The notes under the pieces: generated by a model | Database searches by the model: none | What the model was told of the DNA's origin: nothing | What the model saw: the letters and a program-made list of their open reading frames with translations, nothing else | Translations under genes and position numbers: made by a program | In this document: positions 35,916-44,822 of the stretch, piece by piece | How the letters are laid out: the number at the start of each line of letters is the position of its first letter | How positions within the stretch are numbered: the stretch's first letter is position 1 | NCBI RefSeq assembly: GCF_014836955.1 | Contig: NZ_JACSPV010000013.1 | Location: forward strand, 1 to 54,013 | From: Bacillus norwichensis | GTDB taxonomy: Bacteria > Bacillota > Bacilli > Bacillales > Bacillaceae_C | Direction: 5' to 3' | Length of the DNA: 54,013 nt

Positions 35916-37183
35916 CGAACGATTATGCAAGAGAAGTCGTCCCTATGAGTGAAAGAAAGGCTTGGTTTTCAATCAGCCTCGTCTGGATCGCGGTAGGAAT
36001 TGATTTATCAGCCATGCTTTTCGGGGCTGAATTGGGAAAAGGTATGGCATTTAATGATGCTTTATGGGCCGTTATTATCGGCTCTGTCATTTTGGGTGTA
36101 TTGGCGGCATTCTGCGCCTATGTTGGTGCAGTAACAGGACTATCAACCTCCATGATATCAAGATTTACTTTCGGAATTTCGGGAGCGAAGCTTGTATCCC
36201 TTTTTATTGCCGTTTCTTTAATCGGCTGGTTCGGTGTTCAAGCTGGATTTTTTGCCGAAAATGCGTATGCCGCAATCGATGGAGCGTTAGGTATACAACT
36301 GCCCGTTCCACTGCTGGCTGCCATTGGCGGAATATTGATGATGACAACTGCCGTCATCGGATATAAAGCCATTGAAAAATTAAGTTCTTGGTCTGTTCCA
36401 TTACTTCTCATTCTTGTCTTTCTAGCAGTTGGACTGGCGCTTAATAAATATGGTACAAGTGCTCTGCATGCACCTGTCGAGAATACTTTTACTTTCGGCA
36501 TGGCCATCTCTCTTGTTATTAGCATTTTCGTTGTGGGCGCAACGATCTCACCTGACATTTCCAGATGGGCACGTACGAAAAAAGATGCCGTTCTTGCTTC
36601 TTTCTTCGGGTTTTTCTTTGGAAACAGCTTCATGATCATCATTGCGATGATTCTATCGCGCCTAATGGATGAAAGCAGTCTGACAACAATCATGATCACA
36701 GTCGGATTGGGAATTCCGGGAATCTTAGTTCTGATTTTGGCCCAGTGGACAACAAATACAAGCAATGCTTATTCTTCCGGGCTGAGTCTTTCCGTTATTT
36801 TTACGAAAAAAAGCAAAGTATTCCTAACTCTTATTGCCGGGATTATCGGAACATTGCTTGCTGTACTTGGCATTTATGATTATTTCATTAATTTCTTAAC
36901 AATTATGACAATGTTTATCGCGCCAATCGGCGGTGTATATACAGCTGCTTATTATGTGGGAGGCATAAAGCTTTTCAATGAAGACAATGACCAGGCATTC
37001 AAATGGCTTGCACTGACAGCGTGGGCGCTCGGAACCCTTATCAGTTGGTTAACTATGGAAGGGCCAATCGGCCTCGAGCTGTTCACATTGACCACCATTT
37101 CGTCTCTGGACAGCTTCCTCATTGCTTTCATATTCCAGGCATTATTCATTGCTTTATTCAAGAAAAGGAGCGTAATTCAATGA
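35912..37183 (+). CDS. NCS1-family cytosine/purine-type permease (CodB-like)
   Basis: A 423-residue transporter with 12 hydrophobic segments. ISRFTFGISGAKLVSLFIA and SPDISRWARTKKDA are characteristic of NCS1 permeases for cytosine, allantoin, hydantoin or related nucleobase-like substrates. It is coupled to the TetR gene (ATGA overlap) and to the DUF917 gene (ATGA overlap). Since a hydantoinase/oxoprolinase follows, a hydantoin- or lactam-like substrate is the best guess. Cytosine itself is unlikely without a deaminase nearby. Confidence 0.88.
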   Translation: MTNDYAREVVPMSERKAWFSISLVWIAVGIDLSAMLFGAELGKGMAFNDALWAVIIGSVILGVLAAFCAYVGAVTGLSTSMISRFTFGISGAKLVSLFIAVSLIGWFGVQAGFFAENAYAAIDGALGIQLPVPLLAAIGGILMMTTAVIGYKAIEKLSSWSVPLLLILVFLAVGLALNKYGTSALHAPVENTFTFGMAISLVISIFVVGATISPDISRWARTKKDAVLASFFGFFFGNSFMIIIAMILSRLMDESSLTTIMITVGLGIPGILVLILAQWTTNTSNAYSSGLSLSVIFTKKSKVFLTLIAGIIGTLLAVLGIYDYFINFLTIMTMFIAPIGGVYTAAYYVGGIKLFNEDNDQAFKWLALTAWALGTLISWLTMEGPIGLELFTLTTISSLDSFLIAFIFQALFIALFKKRSVIQ

Positions 37184-38274
37184 GATGGTTAACAGAAGAA
37201 GATATTGAACATATTGCAGTCGGCGCGACTGTCCTTGGAACAGGCGGCGGCGGTGATCCTTATATTGGAAAAATGATGGCACTGTCCGCTATTAAAAAAT
37301 ATGGGCCAGTTCAGGTAATCACACTTGATGAACTTACCGACGATCAATGGGTACTTCCCGCATCAGGGATGGGTTCACCGAGCGTGCTTGTAGAAAAAAT
37401 CCCTTCATTTGAGCAATTGGAGGCACCTCTGAAAGCTTTTGAAAATGCGTGCGGCAGGAAAACAGATGTCGTAATGCCGATTGAGATCGGAGGCGTAAAC
37501 TCGCTCATACCTGTGGCTGTTGCTGCCATGAATAATATTCCCATTCTGGACGGTGATGCAATGGGACGTGCATTCCCAGAAGCACAGATGGTAACCTTCC
37601 ATTTGGATGGACTGAAACCTGAGCTCGTCACCATTGGCGATGAACAGGGAAATATCGTAACAATCGAACCTGCTGACGGATACTGGAGTGAAAAATTGTC
37701 ACGTAATGTGACCATTTCAATGGGGGGATCCTCCATTGTCTGTGATTATGGAATTACCGGAAAACAAGCAAAAGAAAGCGTCATTCCAGGAACTCTATCA
37801 TTGGCTCAGGAAATTGGAGCTTTATTAAAAGAACAGCGGCATGAGGTTCATCCCATCACACAAATGGTCGATAAACTGAATGGCTATCTTCTTTTTAAAG
37901 GAAAAGCGATGCTCATCCAAAGAAAGATTGAGGGTGGCTTTACAAGAGGAGAAGCAAACTTTGATGGAATCGACTTTTTCCAGGGAAAGGGCTGTAAACT
38001 ACACTTCCAAAACGAGCACTTGCTCGCAGAAGTTGAAGGAAAACCTGTAGCCATGGCACCGGATCTCATTGCTGTATTGGATGAAGAAACAGGGATGCCT
38101 ATTACCACGGAAGGTTTAAAATATGGAGCTAGGGTCGCGATTGTCGCCTTTCCTGCAAACGAAAAGTGGCGGACAGACATAGGGATCAAAACGGCGGGAC
38201 CCCGTTATTTCAAATACCCATATGACTACATTCCATTGGAAACATTAGTAAAGGAGCAGCGTGCAAATGATTAG
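37180..38274 (+). CDS. DUF917 family protein
   Basis: A 364-residue protein beginning MRWLTEEDIEHIAVGATVLG, with the Gly-rich GTGGGGDP motif and VVMPIEIGGVNSL typical of DUF917. The family is found beside hydantoinase/oxoprolinase subunits and probably makes a complex or a related ring-opening partner; its chemistry is not settled. The ATG at 37180 overlaps the permease stop and has AAGGAG nine bases before it. A longer frame extends upstream inside the permease gene and is not used. It overlaps the next gene by eight bases. Confidence 0.9.
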   Translation: MRWLTEEDIEHIAVGATVLGTGGGGDPYIGKMMALSAIKKYGPVQVITLDELTDDQWVLPASGMGSPSVLVEKIPSFEQLEAPLKAFENACGRKTDVVMPIEIGGVNSLIPVAVAAMNNIPILDGDAMGRAFPEAQMVTFHLDGLKPELVTIGDEQGNIVTIEPADGYWSEKLSRNVTISMGGSSIVCDYGITGKQAKESVIPGTLSLAQEIGALLKEQRHEVHPITQMVDKLNGYLLFKGKAMLIQRKIEGGFTRGEANFDGIDFFQGKGCKLHFQNEHLLAEVEGKPVAMAPDLIAVLDEETGMPITTEGLKYGARVAIVAFPANEKWRTDIGIKTAGPRYFKYPYDYIPLETLVKEQRAND

Positions 38275-39811
38275 ACTTGGAATTGATGTAGGCGGAACAA
38301 ATACAGATGGCGTTATTCTTGATCATGATAATCAAGTCATCGGAAGCACGAAATCGGCAACTACGAAAGATGTATTTACTGGAATTCAGCAATCAATTAA
38401 AAAGCTGCTTACAGAAACAAGTGTGGATGTGGCAGATATTCAAGTCGCGACATTGGGAACAACGCACTGTACAAATGCGATTGTTGAACGAAAATCGCTG
38501 GACAAGGTTGGAATCGTCCGTATCTGTCTACCTTCGGGATCGACCGTCCCTCCCATGTTGGGCTGGCCTGAGGATCTGGTAGCAAAAGTTCAAGCGGAAA
38601 GCGTGTTAATTCACGGCGGCTATGAATATAACGGATCCCCTATTGCTGATTTGGATTATACAGAATTGAAGAAAACTGCGGAGCTTTTCCGTGGAAAAGT
38701 AGATTCTATCGCAATTTCAGGCGTCTTTTCCCCAGTTTTGAGCGACCAGGAAAAAGAAGTCGCGGCTTTCTTTGAGAAGGAACTTCCTGGGATTCCAGTG
38801 TCTCTATCAAGTGAAATTGGAACAATCGGCTTGATTGAACGCGAAAATGCGACGATTTTAAACGCAGCCTTGATGACTGTAATCAATCGAGTAGCCCAGG
38901 ATTTCGAACGTGCCCTGAAAGATGAAGGAATCAACGCGCACATCTATCTTGGACAAAATGACGGAACCTTGATGACAAACAGCTATGCGCAAAAATACCC
39001 TATTTATACGATTGCATGCGGACCAACCAACTCTATCCGTGGTGCCGCACACTTATCCCAAGAGCCTGATGCCATCGTAGTAGATATCGGGGGAACGACA
39101 ACGGATATTGGCGTGCTGGCCAACAGCTTCCCTAGGCAGACATCTATCGCTGTAGAAGTCGGCGGCGTTCGTACAAACTACCGCATGCCAGACATCTACT
39201 CTATCGGTTTTGGTGGGGGAACGCGGGTATATTTAGATGAGAATTCATGGAAAATCGGTCCGGAAAGCGTTGGATACCAGCTCACAGAGAAGGCGATTGT
39301 TTTCGGAGGAGAAGAATTGACCGCAACAGACGTGGCCATTGGTGCGGGATTCATGGAAATCGAAGGCACTGATCCAACTAGATTGAACGAAGTTCCATGT
39401 TCAGATATCTACCGCGACTTCATTACAATGGTCGAAAATGCCATTGATCGCATGAAAACCAGTGCAGAAGATTTGCCCGTCGTCCTCGTCGGCGGAGGTG
39501 CTGCATTAATGCCAGAATCACTGAAAGGCGCCAGCAGAGTTATCCGTCCAGAGCACGCTTCTGTGGCCAATGCAATTGGAGCTGCACTTGGAGACATAAG
39601 CGGAACCGTCGAACGAATTTATTCTTTAGAAGAGCAAGACTACCAAAAAGTAATAAAAGAAGCACGAAACGAAGCTATTCAAGAGGCTATTGATGCGGGG
39701 GCAGACCCCGAAAAAGTGGATATCATCCAATTAGAGGACTTCCCATTGGCCTACATGCCGGGAAATGCTATTCTTGTAAGAGTCAAAGCTGCGGGACCAT
39801 TAGCTCTGTAG
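38267..39811 (+). CDS. Hydantoinase/oxoprolinase family protein (HyuA-like)
   Basis: A 514-residue ATP-dependent cyclic amide hydrolase of the ASKHA fold. IRLGIDVGGTNTDGV is the N-terminal phosphate loop, IVVDIGGTTTDIGVL the second, and VVLVGGGAALMP the third. Known relatives open hydantoin, N-methylhydantoin or 5-oxoproline rings. Here the HyuB half is absent and DUF917 stands in its place. The ATG at 38267, ten bases after AAAGGAG, is preferred over the GTG at 38261. It is the last gene of the operon and is followed directly by a strong terminator. Confidence 0.9.
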   Translation: MIRLGIDVGGTNTDGVILDHDNQVIGSTKSATTKDVFTGIQQSIKKLLTETSVDVADIQVATLGTTHCTNAIVERKSLDKVGIVRICLPSGSTVPPMLGWPEDLVAKVQAESVLIHGGYEYNGSPIADLDYTELKKTAELFRGKVDSIAISGVFSPVLSDQEKEVAAFFEKELPGIPVSLSSEIGTIGLIERENATILNAALMTVINRVAQDFERALKDEGINAHIYLGQNDGTLMTNSYAQKYPIYTIACGPTNSIRGAAHLSQEPDAIVVDIGGTTTDIGVLANSFPRQTSIAVEVGGVRTNYRMPDIYSIGFGGGTRVYLDENSWKIGPESVGYQLTEKAIVFGGEELTATDVAIGAGFMEIEGTDPTRLNEVPCSDIYRDFITMVENAIDRMKTSAEDLPVVLVGGGAALMPESLKGASRVIRPEHASVANAIGAALGDISGTVERIYSLEEQDYQKVIKEARNEAIQEAIDAGADPEKVDIIQLEDFPLAYMPGNAILVRVKAAGPLAL

Positions 39812-39844
39812 AAAAAGTGTCGGCGGGGGCCGACACTTTTTTTT
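39812..39844 (+). terminator. Rho-independent terminator of the hydantoinase operon
   Basis: AAGTGTCGGC and GCCGACACTT are perfect arms with a GGGG loop, followed by eight T. It begins at the stop codon. Confidence 0.95.
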
Positions 39845-39873
39845 GAGTGAGCGGCTCAGGATTTCGTCTGTCT

Positions 39874-40036
39874 GGACAGTAATTCCGACTATCTGGACAG
39901 TATTTGCTTTTCTCGGACAGTATTCTGATTATATGGATAGTATCTTAATTTCCTAGACAGTGTTCCATCCTTCTCGGATTGTATTTTACTTTTTTAGACA
40001 GTATTCCGTCTTTCTTAGATCACGTATTTCCCATTA
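39874..40036 (-). repeat. Degenerate 20-bp-period intergenic array (GGACAGTA, complement of the TACTNNCC core)
   Basis: About eight units have GGACAGTA or near variants starting at 39874, 39895, 39915, 39935, 39955, 39976, 39996 and about 40017. It lies between the hydantoinase terminator and the hairpin of the oxidase gene. The orientation is opposite to the arrays at 10.9 and 47.9 kb. Confidence 0.75.
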
Positions 40037-40045
40037 TCCAGACGC

Positions 40046-40087
40046 CATTTAAGGCAGGGTTCATCAAACTGAACCCTGCCTTAAATG
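40046..40087 (-). terminator. Perfect 18-bp hairpin after the FAD oxidase gene
   Basis: CATTTAAGGCAGGGTTCA and its exact complement flank a six-base loop, six bases after the oxidase stop. The stem is very stable, though no long T run follows. It may be a terminator or mRNA 3' protector. Confidence 0.7.
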
Positions 40088-40092
40088 AGAAT

Positions 40093-41211
40093 TTAATATA
40101 TTTTTTCCGTAACGGGTCTCATCGGATCGTACGCTGAGATATCCATTTCTAGTTCTTCGCCCAATGCAACTTTTGCTGTGATCATCCCAGCATATGGCCC
40201 CATGGTTAAGCCTGATGAACCCAATCCGTTTGCGATAATCAGTCCTTTTATAGACGAAACCTCTCCAAGTAACGGCAAGCCGTCTTTGCCAAATGGCCTA
40301 AATCCAATACGGATGTCCTCCACTGTACCGTCTGAAAGTCCAGGGGCAACTGACAGAGCCTCGTCAAGCACTTCCTTTACGCCGCCTGCCGTCATACGGT
40401 AATCAAATCCAGAACCTGTTTCTCTCGTTGCGCCTGCAACGACGCGAGATTCATCGAATGAAACCAAATAATGACTGCTCTGCGGGATAATCACCGGCCA
40501 TTCAGATGTATCCTTTTCCGGAATCCGCATATGTACAATCTGGCCTCGCTGTGGCTCCACAGTGATGTCTAAGCCTAGTGGTTCAAGCAAATTGGACATC
40601 CATGAGCCTGCGGCAATAATCACTGCATCCGCGGAACTGAATTCATCATTCACACGAACACCAGTTATCTTTCCTTCTTTTACTTCGAGACTAGCTTCGC
40701 CGGATAGAAACTGGGCACCATGCTTTTCGGCTCCTCTTTTCAAGGCATCTCTCAATAAAATTCCATCAACGCGGGCTGCTCCCTCAATATAAACGGCTTC
40801 TAAATCATTTCTTAATAGCGGGAAAAGCTTTTGTGCTTCTTGAGCGGATAACCTCCGCAACTCTCCGACTTCTGGACAATCCACTTTCCGCTGTTCGATT
40901 TTCTGCTCAATCCTAGCCAGCTCTTCTTTTTGATCGCTAACAGCCAAAGCTCCTACTCGGGCATAGCTTAGATTGGTTTCACCATCTTCTTTTAACATTG
41001 AAACGAGTGACGGATAGTAACATGCCCCAGCTTTGTAAAGCACATACCGTTCCGGTTGCTCCTCTAACCAAGGGCAAATAATCCCGGCTCCCGCTCTTGT
41101 GGCCTGCCCCTCATGATCTTGATCAATGACTGTCACCTCAACGCTTTTTTTTACCAGATGATATGCTGAACTAGCTCCTACAATTCCTGATCCAACTACT
41201 ATCACTTTCAT
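40093..41211 (-). CDS. FAD-dependent amino acid oxidase (glycine/D-amino acid oxidase, DAO family)
   Basis: A 372-residue flavoenzyme with the dinucleotide motif VVGSGIVGASSAYHL at the N-terminus, and GSSGLTMGPYAG near the C-terminus closing the FAD site. It oxidises an amino acid to the imino acid with release of hydrogen peroxide, or passes electrons on. Relatives are ThiO, sarcosine oxidase and D-amino acid dehydrogenase. There are no thi genes here, so a catabolic role fits the surrounding nitrogen-scavenging genes. It is a single-gene unit between a hairpin and the divergent small gene. Confidence 0.88.
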   Translation of the reverse strand: MKVIVVGSGIVGASSAYHLVKKSVEVTVIDQDHEGQATRAGAGIICPWLEEQPERYVLYKAGACYYPSLVSMLKEDGETNLSYARVGALAVSDQKEELARIEQKIEQRKVDCPEVGELRRLSAQEAQKLFPLLRNDLEAVYIEGAARVDGILLRDALKRGAEKHGAQFLSGEASLEVKEGKITGVRVNDEFSSADAVIIAAGSWMSNLLEPLGLDITVEPQRGQIVHMRIPEKDTSEWPVIIPQSSHYLVSFDESRVVAGATRETGSGFDYRMTAGGVKEVLDEALSVAPGLSDGTVEDIRIGFRPFGKDGLPLLGEVSSIKGLIIANGLGSSGLTMGPYAGMITAKVALGEELEMDISAYDPMRPVTEKIY

Positions 41212-41320
41212 ATGTTCACATCCTTCATGTAAAAGTCACTTAAGTACAGTTTATCAAAACCTATGTCACATAAGAATAAAATTCCAGATTGGCCGAACAA
41301 TATGAACTGGAGGTGTAATT

Positions 41321-41461
41321 ATGAAGCGCAATGATAATGTGCAAAGCAACAAAAGAGTCGTTACAAGTGTGAATCCGCAAGGAATGACTGAAGATATTGC
41401 CAACCAGGAACCAAAGACCAAACTGGAGGAACGAGCAAAAAAGTCAAATACAAAGATTTGA
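41321..41461 (+). CDS. Small hydrophilic protein of 46 residues, unknown
   Basis: The frame starts MKRNDNVQSNKRVVTSVNPQ and ends SNTKI, with no Cys, Trp or membrane segment, and is rich in Lys, Asn, Glu and Gln. CTGGAGGTGTAATT precedes the ATG at good spacing, and a strong terminator starts seven bases after the stop, so it is a real monocistronic gene. The composition resembles minor small acid-soluble or other sporulation-associated peptides of Bacillales, but I do not recognise the family and claim no function. Confidence 0.7.
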   Translation: MKRNDNVQSNKRVVTSVNPQGMTEDIANQEPKTKLEERAKKSNTKI

Positions 41462-41467
41462 TCCATA

Positions 41468-41512
41468 AAAAAGCCTTTTAGCTAAACCATCTCGTTAGCT
41501 AAAAGGCTTTTA
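41468..41512. terminator. Bidirectional terminator
   Basis: AAAGCCTTTTAGCTAA and its complement flank a nine-base loop, with T runs on both strands. It serves the 46-residue gene on the plus strand and the YjiH-like gene on the minus strand. Confidence 0.92.
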
Positions 41513-41547
41513 TCAAATTTCTTTGCCTCCAAAGGCAGATCCTCATT

Positions 41548-42939
41548 TTAGAAAATCCAATGCGCAATGAGCACAACAATTGGCAGCGTGATAGCTGTCC
41601 TTAACAAAAAGATCAAAATCAAATCTTTTAGATGAACAGGCAGTTTGGAACCGAGCAGCAATCCACCCATTTCAGATAAATAGACAAGCTGAGTAACCGA
41701 AACACAGCCGATAACAAAACGTGTCATATCACTTTCTATGCCACTTCCAATAATCGCTGGTAAAAACATATCCGCAAAGCCGATGATCATGGTCTGTGAA
41801 GCAGCAGCAGCTTCCGGAACCTGCAGTATAGAAAGAATCGGGATAAACGGCATTCCTAAATATTTGAACACTGGCGTGTATTCAGCGATAACCACACCGA
41901 CCGTTCCGATCGCCATGACCACAGGTATGACACCAAGCCACATTTCAATTACGTTCCTAAAACCTTCTTTAATAATGGATGATACATTTTTATTTTTATT
42001 CGCTTGTAAAACAGCTTCGCTGATTCCCCATTGAAGCGGGTTCGTATTAGAAGGAATTCCTTCTTCAACTTTTAAATGCGTATGTTCATATCCTGTATCT
42101 GGTTTTCTAGATAAAGGTGGTATTCTTGGCATAATAATAGCAGCCGCCAAGCCTGCAATCACAATCGTTGCATAATATTCGAGAAAATAATCTTCCAGAT
42201 GCAAATATTGGTTTACTACAATAGTAAAAGTGATTGAAACGACTGAAAATGTTGTCGCAATGACAGCAGCTTCACGCTTTGTATAGTAGCCTCCTTCGTA
42301 TTGCTTGGAAGTGAGCAGCACTCCGATTGTACCGTCGCCTACCCAAGAAGCGAGACAATCCAGCGAAGATCGGCCGGGAATTTTAAATAATGGACGCATA
42401 ACCTTAGCCAGTAAAGCACCAAACAATTCAAGCAGGCCGAAATTTAGCAATAACGGCAAGAAAAATCCAGCCAACAAAAAGGTTGTAAATAAAACCGGAA
42501 TCAAATCATACGCGAGCAACCCACCCGTATTTTCATTGCCAATCCATTCAGGCCCTACTTTAAATACTGATATCACAGAGAAAATAGTCCCCAAAATCCG
42601 AGTCACGAGCCAACCATTAGACACATGAAAAACCGTATGAAGAAAGGAGTTTTTCATGATAACTGCCGGTTTAAAAACCCGTGAAATAACGGACACCAAA
42701 ACGGATAAAATCATTAGCCAAGTTGCTGCAACGGGAACATAATCAACGAATAAATTGTTGATCTCACCTGCTAAAAATGCAACGGGAATCGTAATTCCAT
42801 CTTCTGTTTTTACTGGAAGCATGAACAAATAAATACCTATAAGAGAGGGAATGATAAATTTCAAATATTGGACAAAAGAATAGGACCTCAATGATACAGG
42901 CCTATTCTGGGAAGAAGTTCCTTTAGCTTGATAACTCAT
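41548..42939 (-). CDS. YjiH family membrane protein (nucleoside-recognition/Gate domains)
   Basis: About 463 residues with 10-11 hydrophobic segments, and two Gate-like regions around the first and last thirds (WVGDGTIGVLLTSKQYEGG; VIGCVSVTQLVYLSEMGGLLL). The family resembles SpoIIM/YjiH-type membrane proteins whose transported substrate is not established. The ATG at 42939 is chosen because GAAAGGTGAG precedes it; a GTG three codons earlier lies in that site. It is a single-gene unit ending at the bidirectional terminator. It may supply the substrate of a neighbouring catabolic set, but no coupling is visible. Confidence 0.82.
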   Translation of the reverse strand: MSYQAKGTSSQNRPVSLRSYSFVQYLKFIIPSLIGIYLFMLPVKTEDGITIPVAFLAGEINNLFVDYVPVAATWLMILSVLVSVISRVFKPAVIMKNSFLHTVFHVSNGWLVTRILGTIFSVISVFKVGPEWIGNENTGGLLAYDLIPVLFTTFLLAGFFLPLLLNFGLLELFGALLAKVMRPLFKIPGRSSLDCLASWVGDGTIGVLLTSKQYEGGYYTKREAAVIATTFSVVSITFTIVVNQYLHLEDYFLEYYATIVIAGLAAAIIMPRIPPLSRKPDTGYEHTHLKVEEGIPSNTNPLQWGISEAVLQANKNKNVSSIIKEGFRNVIEMWLGVIPVVMAIGTVGVVIAEYTPVFKYLGMPFIPILSILQVPEAAAASQTMIIGFADMFLPAIIGSGIESDMTRFVIGCVSVTQLVYLSEMGGLLLGSKLPVHLKDLILIFLLRTAITLPIVVLIAHWIF

Positions 42940-43203
42940 GTATCTCACCTTTCATATAAAAAAACCTATGCCAGAATAATTTTTAAAAATCCATACCAAT
43001 GCATTATTATGCATGATTAACTATAGTTTGTCCAGTGGAAATTACTATTTTAGTATAGACTATGAAAGATAAATTCTTCGGATTTTGAACAGGTTGTTCA
43101 TCTCAGGAAATTATTATGCACCTGTCCCCGTTTGCGGGACATATACAGATCATTCCATGCTGGACGCAGACTATTTTTTCCTGAGTTGAATTGTATCTTC
43201 CCA

Positions 43204-43380
43204 ATTACTGAGGATACTCAATCCATGAAAGATCTTTTATACCAATCACGGAGCACATTTTCTGAGTCAGATCTAACTAGATCATTACGGATTGTGCTCA
43301 ATTCATGAAAGTCACGATCATTTTTTCCTATAGCTTAAATCATATCTGCTAATTACAGATTATGCTCACTCCGTTCTGGA
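43204..43380. repeat. Diverged intergenic repeat (ATTAC..GCTCA units)
   Basis: Three related blocks begin ATTAC at about 43204, 43284 and 43352 and continue into CTCAATCCATGAAAG, CTCAATTCATGAAAG and CTCACTCC. The rest of 42940-43502 has a small TGTCCC/GGGACA hairpin at about 43123 and no gene. Confidence 0.35.
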
Positions 43381-43502
43381 CCATTTATGCAAGTCTCAAA
43401 AATTAGACTAGACCCACAATTATTGCAACCCTGTGCCGGATCATCAATACCAAACTCGGATCGTATTTTCTCTCAGTAGGCAAGATCACATATATCTCCA
43501 AT

Positions 43503-43534
43503 GAAAAAATCTGCCAGGATTTACCTCCTGACAG
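43503..43534 (-). terminator. Terminator overlapping the stop codon of the M20 deacylase gene
   Basis: On the minus strand CTGTCAGGA and TCCTGGCAG form a nine-pair stem with one G-U pair, followed by ATTTTTT. The stop codon of the gene lies in the loop. Confidence 0.85.
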
Positions 43535-44810
43535 TTTTTTCATAATCCTTATCAAGTTCACACCAATCTATAATCGTCGCCGCAATGATTTTCGCCGCTT
43601 CAAATATCTTTTCTACCTCAATGGCTTCGTTTGGAAAATGCGCGAGATTCGTGATTCCTGGACCGAAAACCACGCTCGGTGTGTCTCCGACCTGTGATAG
43701 AAGCCCGCCGTCTGTACCCCAAGGTGCTGCCTCAATCACAGGCTCTTCCCCAGCCACTTCTTTAAAATTGTTGATCAATGAGTTCATCAATGGATGGTCT
43801 GTTTTGATTTCTCCAGGGACCCACCTCGCCCCGAACCACTCGACTTCAACAGGATGTTCTTTAAACCATTCATCCTTCTCCGCCAGCCTTATCAGCCATA
43901 TTTCCATTTCCGCTTGAACTTCTTCCATTGTCTCGTTAGGCGCAATTCCAATGCGCCCTTCCAGTTCGACGATGTCTGGAACGGATGATGGCCAGTCCCC
44001 GCCTTTGATAGCACCTATATTAATAGGGACAGGAATCGGAATATTGTCGTATAACGGGTCCGTAATTCGATCGTTTCTTATTTTTTCTAATTCCTTCACA
44101 TGTTCAGTGACGATAAACGTTTTATCAATCGCGCTGACCCCGTGATATCTTGTGCCGCCATGTGCCGTTCTTCCTGTCACAATGAGTCGGAACCACTTGG
44201 ACCCCTGCTGTTTCGGAAAAATTTTCATATTGGTCGGTTCCGGAATGATCGCTGCATCCGCTTTGTACCCTTTAAGAATTGTATCCAAGGTTCCAGCACC
44301 GCCGCTCTCTTCTTCCACAACGCTTTGAAAAATGACGTCGCCTTTTAAACGGATTCCCAAGGATTTGATCGCATCAAGGACAATCATCAAGGAAGCATTG
44401 CCTCCTTTCATGTCAGTCGCGCCCCGACCGTACATTTTTCCGTTCACGATTTCCCCGCTGAATGGTCCATTATCCCATTGTTCGTGGTCACCTTCAGGTA
44501 CTACATCCACATGTCCATTTAGTATGATCGACTTTCCTCCGCCGCTTCCTTTTAAAACGCCCACCACATTCGGGCTGTTCTCAAACGTTACACGATTCGA
44601 ATAGAAATAAGGATGCTTCTGCAATCTTTCACCATCCAATTCCCAGACATCAACATCTACATTAAGATTGGTTAAAAATTGGGCGACGTTTTCCTGAACT
44701 TCTTTTTCATTTCCTTGAGTGCTCGCAAGTTGAACCAATTTTTGTAAAAATTCTATATGTGCTTGTCTATTGTCATCAATCCATCGATTAATCCTCTCTT
44801 TAACTATCAT
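43521..44810 (-). CDS. M20 family deacylase/peptidase (ArgE/DapE type, YodQ-like)
   Basis: A 429-residue zinc amidohydrolase. The metal motifs are GHVDVVPEG, GRGATDMKGG and the catalytic VVEEESGG. The length matches the ArgE/DapE/ACY1 group. In B. subtilis, yodQ of this family lies with yodR, yodS and yodT in the kamA cluster and is thought to deacetylate an acylated intermediate. The same neighbours occur here, so removal of an acyl group from an amino acid derivative is the likely job. It starts 12 bases after the thiolase stop and is translated from the same mRNA. It is the last gene before a terminator. Confidence 0.87.
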   Translation of the reverse strand: MIVKERINRWIDDNRQAHIEFLQKLVQLASTQGNEKEVQENVAQFLTNLNVDVDVWELDGERLQKHPYFYSNRVTFENSPNVVGVLKGSGGGKSIILNGHVDVVPEGDHEQWDNGPFSGEIVNGKMYGRGATDMKGGNASLMIVLDAIKSLGIRLKGDVIFQSVVEEESGGAGTLDTILKGYKADAAIIPEPTNMKIFPKQQGSKWFRLIVTGRTAHGGTRYHGVSAIDKTFIVTEHVKELEKIRNDRITDPLYDNIPIPVPINIGAIKGGDWPSSVPDIVELEGRIGIAPNETMEEVQAEMEIWLIRLAEKDEWFKEHPVEVEWFGARWVPGEIKTDHPLMNSLINNFKEVAGEEPVIEAAPWGTDGGLLSQVGDTPSVVFGPGITNLAHFPNEAIEVEKIFEAAKIIAATIIDWCELDKDYEKTVRR

Positions 44811-44822
44811 GATTTACCACCT

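Noticed and set aside
36238-36765. A 175-codon frame on the minus strand
   Set aside because: It is antisense to the NCS1 permease gene, a common shadow of hydrophobic codons. No ribosome site or domain is present.
37003-37179. An upstream extension of the DUF917 protein
   Set aside because: It lies inside the permease coding sequence. The ATG at 37180, with AAGGAG before it, starts the conserved domain.
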